From assembly GCF_022026395.1 (NCBI RefSeq), contig NZ_CP041767.1, positions 1,747,501 to 1,811,500 on the forward strand: a stretch of 64,000 nt of DNA, in the 5' to 3' direction. Position 1 is the first letter of the stretch. Each line of letters starts with the position of its first letter. Below, one piece after another: positions 15,676 through 24,770 of this stretch. The notes under the pieces are model-generated. The model was not told the DNA's origin and ran no database searches. It saw nothing but the letters and a program-made list of their open reading frames with translations. The position numbers were made by a program, and so were the translations under genes. This stretch comes from Brevibacillus brevis. Lineage in GTDB: Bacteria; Bacillota; Bacilli; Brevibacillales; Brevibacillaceae.

Positions 15676-17433
15676 ATGGCAAAAGGTAAACTGATCATTG
15701 TCGGTGGAGGTTTGGCCGGCTTGATGGCTACCATCAAAGCAGCAGAAAAAGGCGTTCCTGTTCAGCTGTTCTCCCTGGTTCCGGTAAAACGTTCCCACTC
15801 TGTCTGTGCGCAGGGCGGTATTAACGGTGCGGTAAATACCAAAGGGGAAGGCGACTCCACATGGGAGCACTTCGACGATACAGTATATGGCGGAGATTTC
15901 TTGGCAAACCAACCGCCAGTTAAAGCAATGTGCGATGCAGCACCTGGCATCATCTATATGTTGGACCGTATGGGCGTTATGTTTAACCGTACGCCAGAAG
16001 GTCTGTTGGACTTCCGTCGTTTCGGGGGAACCAAGCATCACCGTACCGCTTTTGCGGGTGCGACAACTGGACAACAGCTCTTGTACGCATTGGACGAACA
16101 AGTACGCCGTTATGAAGCTGAAGGTCTGGTAACCAAGTACGAATATTGGGATTTCCTCGGAGCCGTTTTGGACGATACAGGAACCTGTCGCGGGATTACT
16201 GCACAAAACATGCGTTCCGGTGAAATTCAATCCTTCCGTGCGGATGCCGTTATTTTGGCAACAGGCGGACCTGGTATCATCTTCGGTAAATCGACGAACT
16301 CGATTATCAATACAGGTACAGCAGCGTCTGCGGCGTATCAACAAGGGGTTATCTACTCCAATGGTGAGATGATCCAAATTCACCCAACTGCAATCCCGGG
16401 CGACGACAAGCTTCGTCTGATGTCCGAGTCTGCTCGTGGTGAAGGTGGTCGTGTATGGACGTACAGAGACGGTAAGCCTTGGTACTTCCTGGAAGATAAA
16501 TACCCTGCATACGGAAACCTGGTTCCGCGTGACATCGCGACTCGCGAAATCTTCTCCGTTTGCGTAGACATGAAGCTGGGTATCAACGGCGAAAACATGG
16601 TATACCTCGACCTGTCCCACAAAGATCCAAAAGAACTGGATGTAAAATTGGGCGGTATTATCGAGATTTACGAAAAATTCGTTGGGGATGACCCACGTAA
16701 AGTTCCAATGAAGATTTTCCCTGCGGTTCACTACTCCATGGGCGGTATGTGGGTAGACTACAACCAAATGACCAATATCCCTGGTTTGTTTGCAGCAGGT
16801 GAGTGCGATTACTCTCAGCACGGTGCAAACCGTTTGGGTGCGAACTCCCTCTTGTCCGCAATCTATGGCGGTATGGTAGCAGGTCCAAAAGCGATCGAGT
16901 ACATCAAAGGCTTGAACCAATCCTCTGATGATCTGTCTTCCACGCTCTTCGACGGCTTCACAAGCAAAGAGCAAGCGAAATACGACAGCATCCTGAAAAT
17001 GGACGGAACAGAAAATGCTTACCTGATCCACAAGGAACTGGGTGAGTGGATGACTGACAACGTAACGGTAGTTCGTTACAACGACCGTCTGCAAAAAACG
17101 GATGATAAGATCGTTGAACTGATGGAACGCTACAAGAAAATCAACATCAACGATACGAATAAATGGAGCAACTCTGGTGCGGCGTTTACCCGTCATCTGT
17201 GGAACATGCTCGTACTGTCCCGCGCGATCACAATCGGTGCGCTCAAGCGTGACGAGAGCCGCGGTGCTCACTACAAGCCTGACTTCCCTGAGCGTGATGA
17301 CGAAAACTTCATGAAGACGACAATGGCGAAGTTCAATGCTGAAACGACTGCGCCTGAAATCTACTATGAAGACATCGACGTATCCCTGATCGCACCACGT
17401 AAACGTGACTATACGTCTGACAAGAAGCATTAA
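15676..17433 (+). CDS. sdhA: Succinate dehydrogenase flavoprotein subunit
   Basis: This 585-residue catalytic subunit oxidises succinate to fumarate. It has the N-terminal dinucleotide motif VGGGLAGLMATIKAAE, the covalent-FAD histidine region RSHSVCAQGGINGA, the substrate site around HPTAIPGDDKLRLMSESARGEGG (only its core given), and the C-terminal RDESRGAHYKPDFPERDDENF segment. The start is the ATG at 15676 after AGGGGGAC, 19 bases behind sdhC. Confidence 0.95.
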   Translation: MAKGKLIIVGGGLAGLMATIKAAEKGVPVQLFSLVPVKRSHSVCAQGGINGAVNTKGEGDSTWEHFDDTVYGGDFLANQPPVKAMCDAAPGIIYMLDRMGVMFNRTPEGLLDFRRFGGTKHHRTAFAGATTGQQLLYALDEQVRRYEAEGLVTKYEYWDFLGAVLDDTGTCRGITAQNMRSGEIQSFRADAVILATGGPGIIFGKSTNSIINTGTAASAAYQQGVIYSNGEMIQIHPTAIPGDDKLRLMSESARGEGGRVWTYRDGKPWYFLEDKYPAYGNLVPRDIATREIFSVCVDMKLGINGENMVYLDLSHKDPKELDVKLGGIIEIYEKFVGDDPRKVPMKIFPAVHYSMGGMWVDYNQMTNIPGLFAAGECDYSQHGANRLGANSLLSAIYGGMVAGPKAIEYIKGLNQSSDDLSSTLFDGFTSKEQAKYDSILKMDGTENAYLIHKELGEWMTDNVTVVRYNDRLQKTDDKIVELMERYKKININDTNKWSNSGAAFTRHLWNMLVLSRAITIGALKRDESRGAHYKPDFPERDDENFMKTTMAKFNAETTAPEIYYEDIDVSLIAPRKRDYTSDKKH

Positions 17434-17451
17434 GAGAGGAGGAAACTGATC

Positions 17452-18201
17452 ATGGCAGAAAAATTGATTCATTTGATTATCACTCGTCAAGATAGCCCTG
17501 ACAGCACTCCGTACAAGGAAGAGTTCAAAATCCCTTACCGTCCTGGTATGAACGTGATCAGTGCTTTGATGGAGATTCAACGTAATCCACTCAACGCACA
17601 AGGTCAAAAAACGTCTCCAGTAAACTGGGAATCGAACTGCTTGGAAGAAGTATGCGGTGCGTGCTCGATGGTTATTAACGGAAGACCGCGTCAAGCGTGC
17701 TCGGCACTGGTTGATAAACTGGAACAGCCGATTCGTCTTGAGCCAATGAGCACCTTCCCTGTACAGCGTGACTTGTCGATTGACCGCAGCCGCATGTTCG
17801 ATGCGCTGAAACGCGTAAAAGCGTGGGTTCCAATCGATGGTACGCATGATCTGGGGCCAGGTCCTCGCATGCCGGAAGTTGAGCGTCAATGGGCGTACGA
17901 GCTTTCGAAGTGCATGACGTGCGGTGTTTGCTTGGAAGCTTGCCCGAACGTGAATGCGAAGTCTGACTTCATCGGTCCGTTTGCGATTTCGCAGGTTCGT
18001 CTGTTCAACCAGCATCCAACGGGTATGATGAACAAGCATGAGCGTCTGGAAGCTCTGATGGAAGATGGCGGTATCGGTGATTGCGGTAACTCGCAAAACT
18101 GCGTACAGGCATGTCCAAAAGGCATTCCGCTGACAACTTCGATTGCTCACATGAACAAAGAAACAACCAAACATGCAGTGAAGAAGTTCTTCTTCTCCTA
18201 A
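17452..18201 (+). CDS. sdhB: Succinate dehydrogenase iron-sulfur subunit
   Basis: This 249-residue subunit carries electrons from FAD to the membrane anchor. The N-terminal [2Fe-2S] domain has cysteines in NCLEEVCGACSM and QACSAL; the C-terminal ferredoxin domain has CMTCGVCLEACPNV and NCVQACPKGIPL for the [4Fe-4S] and [3Fe-4S] clusters. AGAGGAGG precedes the ATG, 18 bases after sdhA. A terminator follows. Confidence 0.95.
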   Translation: MAEKLIHLIITRQDSPDSTPYKEEFKIPYRPGMNVISALMEIQRNPLNAQGQKTSPVNWESNCLEEVCGACSMVINGRPRQACSALVDKLEQPIRLEPMSTFPVQRDLSIDRSRMFDALKRVKAWVPIDGTHDLGPGPRMPEVERQWAYELSKCMTCGVCLEACPNVNAKSDFIGPFAISQVRLFNQHPTGMMNKHERLEALMEDGGIGDCGNSQNCVQACPKGIPLTTSIAHMNKETTKHAVKKFFFS

Positions 18202-18216
18202 TTGTTTGAAATAGAT

Positions 18217-18254
18217 AAGGCGTGCACCGGTGATCCGGAATGCACGCCTTTTTT
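18217..18254 (+). terminator. Terminator of sdhCAB
   Basis: AAGGCGTGCA and TGCACGCCTT form a perfect 10-base stem, extended by an inner CCGG-TGAT-CCGG hairpin and followed by T6. Confidence 0.9.
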
Positions 18255-18271
18255 CCATGTCGCTGTAGTGG

Positions 18272-18467
18272 AGAGAAGAATATTTCCAGTCTAGGCTCCA
18301 GGCTCCGTCCTGCTGGGGTTGAGACTAGCCGCTCCGAAGGGATTTGCGGGGAAACGCAAAAGTGGTAGCCGCTTCGTCGCGTGGGCACGTTGCGTTTCTG
18401 TTGCCCGCAAATCCTTCTCCGCTGGGTGGGACTCCACAAGTCGCTACGTCTGGAAATATTCTTCTCT
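18272..18467. repeat. Long imperfect palindromic element I
   Basis: No gene is visible here. The ends AGAGAAGAATATTTCCAG (18272-18289) and CTGGAAATATTCTTCTCT (18450-18467) are perfect 18-base inverted repeats. Further in, GAAGGGATTTGCGGG (18336-18350) matches CCCGCAAATCCTTC (18404-18417) with one extra base, and GAAACGCAA (18351-18359) matches TTGCGTTTC (18390-18398). The element can fold into one hairpin of about 196 bases. It may be a MITE-like element or encode a structured RNA. Confidence 0.8.
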
Positions 18468-18535
18468 GTCGTGACTTACTGCATTCTTCAATCTTTTAAT
18501 GCTTTTAAAACCCGTTAACACGGAAAGTTCGTAGA

Positions 18536-18735
18536 GGAAACAGGAGAAAAAAGCGAAGATCTTTGGTACACCGACCGAGACGCAATGCAAAAAGCGAAAC
18601 ACGCTCTTAAGCGTCCACCTCTGAGAAGCATCCTGAAAGGATCACTTTGGACGCGGTTTCGCTTTTTGCATGGAGTCGGGCAGTGAATCCGCCAGCGGGT
18701 GGGACAAGAATCTGAGCGTTTTCTCCTGTTTTCTC
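18536..18735. repeat. Long imperfect palindromic element II
   Basis: This second element has the same nested design and no gene. AAACAGGAGAAAA (18538-18550) pairs with TTTTCTCCTGTTT (18719-18731); ATGCAAAAAGCGAAAC (18585-18600) pairs perfectly with 18656-18671; GCGTCCA (18611-18617) pairs with TGGACGC (18648-18654); the tip is ATCCT-GAA-AGGAT. It shares GGGTGGGAC near its right side (about 18695-18705) with element I (18424-18432), which suggests one family. Confidence 0.8.
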
Positions 18736-18767
18736 CCCACCACAATATCAACGTGCAAGGAGTTTAT

Positions 18768-19208
18768 TCAATTCGACTCGATAACCGCCGCCACCGCCAG
18801 CTTTTCAAAGATGCTGACGAACTGCTGGAGTTCATCCTCGCTGAGGTGAGAAAACATTTTATTTAGTTGTTCTCTCCGATTCTGCTTGGCTACTTGCAAA
18901 ATTTTTTTGCCAGAATCACGCAAGCTGATATAAACGACTCGGCGATCTTCCTCATCACGATCACGGGCGACGAAGCCGTGTTTATCCAAACGGTCGACCA
19001 TTGCTGTGATTGCGCTTGGTTTGACCCCCATTGATTCAGCCAACTCTCCAACCGTGCATTGTTCCTTCTGTTCCAACTGATGAAGAATGTAAAATTGTGG
19101 GCCAGTTAAACCAGAGACAGGTTCAGCTAATTGCGTTCCCATCGTGCGCATAATGGTACGAAACGCCTCCTGCAAGCGCTCAAGCGTATCTGTAGAAGGG
19201 GAGGGCAT
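18768..19208 (-). CDS. MarR-family transcriptional regulator
   Basis: This winged-helix regulator of about 146 residues has the MarR core QFYILHQLEQKEQCTVGELAESMGV (recognition helix region) and wing signature VDRLDKHGFVARDRDEEDRRVVYISL. Such proteins usually repress a neighbouring gene and respond to small molecules. I prefer the ATG at 19208; an ATG four codons upstream (19220) directly abuts AAGGAG. An AT-rich palindrome lies upstream at 19268-19288, between it and the divergent protease gene, so the protease may be a target. Confidence 0.8.
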   Translation of the reverse strand: MPSPSTDTLERLQEAFRTIMRTMGTQLAEPVSGLTGPQFYILHQLEQKEQCTVGELAESMGVKPSAITAMVDRLDKHGFVARDRDEEDRRVVYISLRDSGKKILQVAKQNRREQLNKMFSHLSEDELQQFVSIFEKLAVAAVIESN

Positions 19209-19267
19209 TGCTCGTATCATCTCCTTATTTGATCTATTTCTTCGTGAGCAAGAATATTTGATATGTA

Positions 19268-19288
19268 ATATTTAATGCACTTAAATAT
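19268..19288. promoter_or_regulatory. Candidate MarR operator
   Basis: ATATTTAA and TTAAATAT are perfect 8-base arms around a 5-base spacer, in the region between the marR-like gene and the divergent subtilase gene. Size and AT-rich symmetry are typical of MarR-family sites. Confidence 0.5.
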
Positions 19289-19398
19289 AGGCAGAAAACA
19301 CATCGTTTGTCAACCTTCGCGAAAAGAAGGGAATACCCAAGCGATTCCTAGTGAAAACTGAAAACATAATGGAATGACTTCCAGCAAGGGGGCAAACG

Positions 19399-22300
19399 AT
19401 GAAGAAAAAGGTATGCAGCATTGGATTGATATTGGCTTTGCTTCCCGCAACGACTGTGAGCACAACAGCGTTTGAAGGAACGGCGACCATTCGTACGCAG
19501 ATTTTACAGGATCTCGCGGATATGCACCAGCCATTACATACAGGCAAGGCGGACAAGGAATATAAAGCGAAAGCAGATGAATGGCAACGACAAGAACTGC
19601 TACTGCGAGGTGAGCAATTAAAATCCGCGCCTGTCGATTCGCTGGAAATGATTGAGGCGACTAAGGCTTGGGAGGAAGCGGGGGTAAAAGGGGAAGGGAT
19701 GCTCGTTTCCGTGATCGATACGGGAGTCAATCCGCGTCACCCTGATTTGCCTGCCCCACATGATAAGCGTTCAGCCATGCAAAAATCAGGCTCTTCCCAG
19801 AAGGTGATTCCTGGCTTTAACTGGGCTGACCGTACGCAAACAACGGAAGACGTATCGGAATCCCAGCATGGTATCCATGTGGCGGGAATTATTGGTGCGA
19901 ACGGAAAAGTAAAAGGGGTTGCTCCCGAAGCACAGCTCATTAGCCAAAAAGTATTTTCCAACTATCAAAGCGAGGTACCTGGGCTAGGTGAATCGATTTT
20001 ATTTGCAATCAATGATTCCATTACGAAAAAAGCAGATGTCATCAACTTGAGTCTCGGTTCCTCAGCGGGTTATGTGGATGAAACAAATGTAGAGCAAATG
20101 GCTGTGAAGCGAGCAGTCGATAATGGGATCGTAGTAGTGGCAGCCGCCGGCAATGATGCGTATTTCGGCAGTGATAAGGTACGAGCACAGAATCCGGATA
20201 TCGCCATGATCGGTTCTCCAGGCTTGAGTCCTGATGCGTTTTCAGTTGCTTCTGTCAACGCTACAGCACTGGCTGGCTATAGCTTTACGGTGCAAGGAGT
20301 ACCCGGTATGGAGAAAGTCGTGTATTTATCGGGCTATGTGGAAGGCGGGGGTGCAATAAACCCAGTCATGACGCTGATGAAGCCGTATCCGCTCGTCTAT
20401 ATGGGGAAAGGGAAGAAGGAAGACTACAATGTTTCCGTAAAAGATAAAGTGGTATTGCTCGAGAGAGGGGACATTTCATTTGACGAAAAGCTGCGTCTCG
20501 CCAAAGAAGCAGGAGCAGTTGGTGCTGTCATCTACAACAATGAAATGGGACCACTGATTATCAGTGCGGAGCATGCCAAACAAATCCCGGCTGTTTCAAT
20601 TTTGAAGCACATGGGCGAGCAAATGGCACAAGCGATTAAAAAAGGCAAGAAAGTGACCGTCTCCTTTAACGGTGAATATGGACAAAATCCAATGCCCTAC
20701 CCAGACGGTGGAACGATCTCTGCTTTTTCATCATGGGGACCAACGCCCGATTTGCAGTTCAAACCGGAGATTGCAGCTCCAGGTGGGGGCATCTTGTCAC
20801 TCACGCGAGAGTCTGAATATGCCGTGAAAAGTGGTACTTCAATGGCGACGCCACATGTGGCAGGCGGAATGGCTTTGCTGAAGCAAGGCTATCTCAAGCA
20901 AGGGCGGAACCTACAAGGCAGATCGCTAGTCGATACGTTAAAGGCTGCGGCTATGAATACAGCAGAGCCGATTATCGATCCGCAAATCAGCGTTGCAGCA
21001 GCGGATAAAGAGAAAGCAAAAAAAGTACCTTACAGCCCACGGGTTCAAGGGGCAGGTGTGATGCAAATCGCAAAAGCGATCAAGACCCCAGCCATCGTTG
21101 TGACTGCAAAAGGAAAAGCAGGCGTCTCGTTAGGAGAGATCGGGAATTCAACGACCTTTTCTCTGTTTATCAATAACAAGTTTGGCAAAAAGCCGATTAC
21201 GTATCAACTGCAAAATGAGTTTGGCGTCTTGACCGACTTGCGCAAGAATGGGATCAACATGCTGACCGATACTCTTTTCGAGGGGGCAGAACTGCAATTT
21301 TCAGCACCGAAGATTACCGTTGCCCCAGGGAAGTTAGAGGAAGTGAAGGTAACGCTCACGATTCCGCAAGGCTCCGCACGCAATCAATTTGCAGAAGGAT
21401 TTATTTCCTTTCAACCAGATGATAAGGAGCTGCCTACGTTGCGCACGCCGTTTTATGGCTTCTATGGCGATTGGGATGAACCAAGGATTATGGATCAGCC
21501 CGTATGGGAGGCAGAAAGCCAGGAAAAACGCACAGGTGTCAAGACAACCTGGTATCATGATAAACGCAATGACAAGTGGCGCTATCGCGATTATCTAGGA
21601 GTTTCAGGTGTTAAAGCCGATGGCGGTGCGAAAGTCGATCCCAATCATATCGCCTTTTCGCCAAACGGGGATGGGCATTATGATGTCGCTGCTCCTTCGA
21701 TTACGTTTTTGCGGAATGCCCGTCATATTATCGTCGAAGTAACAGACCAGTCAGGCAAGCCGATTCGCACTCTTGTTCGTGATGAAAAGGTGAGCAAGTT
21801 CGACCAATCCAAGCTGGGGACCCCATACTATTATACGGAAAAGGAAGCGTGGAGCTGGGACGGAAAGATCTTTTCACCGCAAAAAGGCGCCTATATACAG
21901 GCACCTGATGGGCAGTACCAATTCTCCATTAAGGCCAAAATAGACGATCGCAATGCAAATTGGCAATCGATGACACTTCCCATCCGTGTGGATACAAAAG
22001 CTCCTGTAATTACAGCTTCTGTGTCAGGAAATCGGGTTCAGTGGAGTAGCCGTGATAAAGATATCCAGGCCTATTTCCTTTATGTAAACGGCAAAAGAGT
22101 AGGAGGCCCCTATTCTCCAAAAGTGTCCAGCACACTCATTAATCAGCCGGATAAAAAAATGAGTGTGGTAGCGTATGATTACGCGGGGAATATCAGTGTG
22201 GCACATATAAACGGGAAAAGCGACAGCACCCCGCCATTTGTGGAGTTTCCGGATGATTTGTTTCCTTATTTGAAAATATCCAAGCAGCCGGATGTGGCCT

Positions 22301-23130
22301 TCAGGGGCAAAGTGACAGGCGAGGATATGATGGACAGAGTGCGCTTGTCGATTAACAAAACGCCTGTAAAGCTGGCGACGGATGGATCATTTGAAACCAT
22401 CCTGCGATTAACGGAAGGCCTCAATTATGTGATGTACAGTGCAATGGATATGTATGGAAACAAGCGCCAATTCACACAGCGGGTCATCGTCGATACGAGT
22501 CCTCCGACATTGCAATTGCTAAACGATGGCAGCGAAGACGTACAGTTCGATCCAGCAACCAAGAACATGCTGGTTCCAGTCCGCTTCATGTACAGAGATC
22601 AAACCTACAAAGGTCAGGTAAGTATCAACGGGCAAATCGTGTCCTACTTTGAAGAAGAGCAATTGGAAATCCCTGCGCAAAAATACGTAACGCAAATGTT
22701 GAGTATGAAGCAGGGAGAAAATCGCATTTTACTCGAAGGAAAAGACGGCGCAGGCAATCAAAGCATGCTAATGGTGTATGCGTATGTGGATGCAAATGCA
22801 GGGGCTGTTGTCATAAGCAATGGGGAGCAGCGTATATCCTACAAGGCGCGAACAGTGCCAGCTCCGACGATACAGCTTCCTAACAAACAGCTGGAAGGGC
22901 AGGAAGGCGAAACGCTGCCCATCGAAGGGAAAGTGACAGGTGCTGGTGCTGTTAACCTCCAAATCAACTACGGATCAAAGAGCTTTCAGACCAACGCGAA
23001 TGATCATGGGCTTTTTCGCTTGGTGCTTCATGAGGTAGAGGAAGGCAAGCAAAAACTGACGGTTGTTGCTACCGATGCGCTGGGTAGGGAAGCCCGAGCG
23101 GAGATGAACGTCGTCGGAAAGAAAAAATAG
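19399..23130 (+). CDS. Large secreted subtilisin-like serine protease (S8, Vpr-like)
   Basis: This 1243-residue exported protease begins with a signal peptide (MKKK followed by a hydrophobic core, about 25 residues). The S8 triad is complete: Asp107 in SVIDTGVNPRHPDL, His157 in QHGIHVAG and Ser481 in GTSMATPHVAG. A protease-associated (PA) domain is inserted between His and Ser (about 335-420). After the catalytic domain come Fn3-like modules and an SPNGDG..D segment (about residue 755) typical of FlgD/lactocepin-type Ig-like repeats. B. subtilis Vpr is about 800 residues, so the C-terminal part is much longer here. It probably degrades extracellular protein. Confidence 0.88.
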   Translation: MKKKVCSIGLILALLPATTVSTTAFEGTATIRTQILQDLADMHQPLHTGKADKEYKAKADEWQRQELLLRGEQLKSAPVDSLEMIEATKAWEEAGVKGEGMLVSVIDTGVNPRHPDLPAPHDKRSAMQKSGSSQKVIPGFNWADRTQTTEDVSESQHGIHVAGIIGANGKVKGVAPEAQLISQKVFSNYQSEVPGLGESILFAINDSITKKADVINLSLGSSAGYVDETNVEQMAVKRAVDNGIVVVAAAGNDAYFGSDKVRAQNPDIAMIGSPGLSPDAFSVASVNATALAGYSFTVQGVPGMEKVVYLSGYVEGGGAINPVMTLMKPYPLVYMGKGKKEDYNVSVKDKVVLLERGDISFDEKLRLAKEAGAVGAVIYNNEMGPLIISAEHAKQIPAVSILKHMGEQMAQAIKKGKKVTVSFNGEYGQNPMPYPDGGTISAFSSWGPTPDLQFKPEIAAPGGGILSLTRESEYAVKSGTSMATPHVAGGMALLKQGYLKQGRNLQGRSLVDTLKAAAMNTAEPIIDPQISVAAADKEKAKKVPYSPRVQGAGVMQIAKAIKTPAIVVTAKGKAGVSLGEIGNSTTFSLFINNKFGKKPITYQLQNEFGVLTDLRKNGINMLTDTLFEGAELQFSAPKITVAPGKLEEVKVTLTIPQGSARNQFAEGFISFQPDDKELPTLRTPFYGFYGDWDEPRIMDQPVWEAESQEKRTGVKTTWYHDKRNDKWRYRDYLGVSGVKADGGAKVDPNHIAFSPNGDGHYDVAAPSITFLRNARHIIVEVTDQSGKPIRTLVRDEKVSKFDQSKLGTPYYYTEKEAWSWDGKIFSPQKGAYIQAPDGQYQFSIKAKIDDRNANWQSMTLPIRVDTKAPVITASVSGNRVQWSSRDKDIQAYFLYVNGKRVGGPYSPKVSSTLINQPDKKMSVVAYDYAGNISVAHINGKSDSTPPFVEFPDDLFPYLKISKQPDVAFRGKVTGEDMMDRVRLSINKTPVKLATDGSFETILRLTEGLNYVMYSAMDMYGNKRQFTQRVIVDTSPPTLQLLNDGSEDVQFDPATKNMLVPVRFMYRDQTYKGQVSINGQIVSYFEEEQLEIPAQKYVTQMLSMKQGENRILLEGKDGAGNQSMLMVYAYVDANAGAVVISNGEQRISYKARTVPAPTIQLPNKQLEGQEGETLPIEGKVTGAGAVNLQINYGSKSFQTNANDHGLFRLVLHEVEEGKQKLTVVATDALGREARAEMNVVGKKK

Positions 23131-23202
23131 GCTAGCTGGCTCGTCAGTAGCAGATAAACGGCTATTGCCGGGCCAAATTTTTTTTTTGGAGGATACTATT
23201 TG

Positions 23203-23601
23203 ATGTTTTACCACGGGATCAATTGGGAATATGTTACGAGAGAGTACCCAGTGCTCTCACCGAGAAGGACAGCCAGAAGGAAGCGTGGGGCAGAGCAATT
23301 GTTGGATCGCATTCATCTGATCGAACAATTCGGTTTGGAGCCTGTTCATTTGCTTGAGGCCGATGAGCATTACGATGATGTCCGCTGTATACAGGAATGC
23401 TTGGAATTTGGGGATACTGTTTTTGCCTTTGATCAAGTCGAGCTACCGATGTGGCAATTGAGTAAGCATGAGGTCGGTGTAGAAATATTAGACTTGCGAA
23501 CGTGCACGACCATCTATACCATTCGTCATGAGACAAAAGTAGAGGATTATTTTCCCGGTATACCTTGTTTTCGTGACCTTATGCCTATGAAGTTTTCGTA
23601 A
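23203..23601 (+). CDS. Hypothetical protein
   Basis: I do not recognise this 132-residue soluble protein. It has a basic N-terminal stretch (SPRRTARRKRGAEQLL) and an acidic, aromatic-rich remainder with YDDVRCIQECLEFGDTVF and YFPGIPCFRDLMPM. No signal, membrane segment or known motif is seen. GGAGGA lies nine bases before the ATG at 23203; a TTG one codon upstream is also possible. It lies 72 bases after the protease gene and may be read through from it. Confidence 0.6.
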   Translation: MFYHGINWEYVTREYPVLSPRRTARRKRGAEQLLDRIHLIEQFGLEPVHLLEADEHYDDVRCIQECLEFGDTVFAFDQVELPMWQLSKHEVGVEILDLRTCTTIYTIRHETKVEDYFPGIPCFRDLMPMKFS

Positions 23602-23687
23602 TCCTATTGCATCTGCCAAAAAGCGACATTATGATAGTCCTATACGAGTACAACCTCTAAGAGTGAATTGCCCGGGAAAGGAAGAGA

Positions 23688-24152
23688 ATGCAGATGATAG
23701 TCCAGTACCTTGATCCATTTCTTGAATCAGCTTCGTCCGTGATTCAACAAGTATGCAATGTCGACATTTCGCGTGGAGAGTTAGCTGAAAGAGAATGGAG
23801 CCATGTAGAAGGCCATACATGGATTCGAATCGGAATGACAGGCCAATTACAAGGTGAGGTCTTTTTCGGTCTGCAAGAGGAATTGGCTTTGCGCATTGTC
23901 TCGGCCATGATGGGCGGCTATCCCGTGCAAGAGATGGATGAGCTCGGTAAAAGTGCCATTTCCGAGTTAGGGAACATGATTTCCGGGAATGCGAGCACGC
24001 TTTTATCCAATCGAGGTGTTATTGTAGACATTACCCCGCCCTTATTTCTACACCAGCATGACTTGAAAGACATGGCAGGGACAGCATTGACTGCACCGCT
24101 CGATCTTCATGACATGGGCAGACTGGATATTCAAATAATTGTGATAAGATAG
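23688..24152 (+). CDS. CheX-like chemotaxis phosphatase family protein
   Basis: This 154-residue protein has the CheX/CheC/FliY fold signature KSAISELGNMISGNASTLL (about residues 88-106), with the Glu and Asn that act in CheY-P dephosphorylation. The preceding IRIGMTGQLQGEVFFGL strand region fits CheX. No chemotaxis genes are nearby, so it may be a stand-alone signalling protein. The ATG follows AAAGGAAG, and a terminator follows the gene. Confidence 0.75.
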   Translation: MQMIVQYLDPFLESASSVIQQVCNVDISRGELAEREWSHVEGHTWIRIGMTGQLQGEVFFGLQEELALRIVSAMMGGYPVQEMDELGKSAISELGNMISGNASTLLSNRGVIVDITPPLFLHQHDLKDMAGTALTAPLDLHDMGRLDIQIIVIR

Positions 24153-24176
24153 GGCGGCTAATGGCCGTCTTTTTTG
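24153..24176 (+). terminator. Terminator after the CheX-like gene
   Basis: GGCGGC (24153-24158) pairs with GCCGTC (24164-24169) with one wobble, followed by TTTTTT. It separates the CheX-like gene from the exporter operon. Confidence 0.7.
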
Positions 24177-24225
24177 TGAAGGATACGTACCCACGCTTTA
24201 TCATTCAAAGGAGGGATAAAAAGAG

Positions 24226-24750
24226 ATGGATCATTACTTCTCGATTTGCTCAGCTGAGATGTATTACGAGAAATACATGGCCTTTTTATTGGAAAATTAC
24301 GACCAGCTTCGCATGCCATATTCCTATCCTGTGGCGCTCAGTTTTCTGGCGAGTCCTGTTTTACTGGAGGGGAAAGCATTTCTTTGCTTCAACGATGACG
24401 ATGAAGTGATCGGTGCCTTTTCATATATTTACGGGACAGGTGAAAATCAGTACGAAGACAAGCATATCGTTCAAATTCAGGTGGTCTATTTTTTGGAACA
24501 GTATCGCAGCAGTCGCCTTTTTTTGCACGCCCTTCAGTATGTAACCGAGTATATTGCCTATATGGAGGAGGACGTGAAGGAGTTTCGATTCTGGGCTTCC
24601 TCGGACGACTCTTTACGCAAATTGTTTACCAAGATTGCAGAACGGGTAGCTTCTGTGGAAACGACAAACGGTCCATTGGATGAATATCGCGCATCTTTTT
24701 TGGCTTGGCAATCCTATGCAGCACGGTTTCAACATGAACCATTTTTCTAA
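24226..24750 (+). CDS. GNAT-like protein A of the exporter operon
   Basis: This 174-residue soluble protein looks like a degenerate GNAT acetyltransferase: beta strands with AFLCFNDDDEVIGAFSYIYG, then VVYFLEQYRSSRLFLHALQYV where a GNAT would have V-x-P-x-x-Q/R-x-x-G-x-G/A. The glycines of the acetyl-CoA loop are missing (YRSSRLF). It resembles protein B at 26885-27418 in layout and in motifs (YR.SR.FL, then L..L..K.A), so the two are probably paralogues. AAGGAGGGA precedes the ATG. The exporter gene follows after 20 bases. Catalytic activity is doubtful. Confidence 0.6.
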   Translation: MDHYFSICSAEMYYEKYMAFLLENYDQLRMPYSYPVALSFLASPVLLEGKAFLCFNDDDEVIGAFSYIYGTGENQYEDKHIVQIQVVYFLEQYRSSRLFLHALQYVTEYIAYMEEDVKEFRFWASSDDSLRKLFTKIAERVASVETTNGPLDEYRASFLAWQSYAARFQHEPFF

Positions 24751-24770
24751 TCCAAGAAGGAGACGTCACG

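Noticed and set aside
15646-18258. 870-codon open frame on the minus strand opposite sdhCAB
   Set aside because: It is a codon-usage shadow of three well-supported genes; its translation is rich in His, Arg, Cys and Trp and shows no domain.
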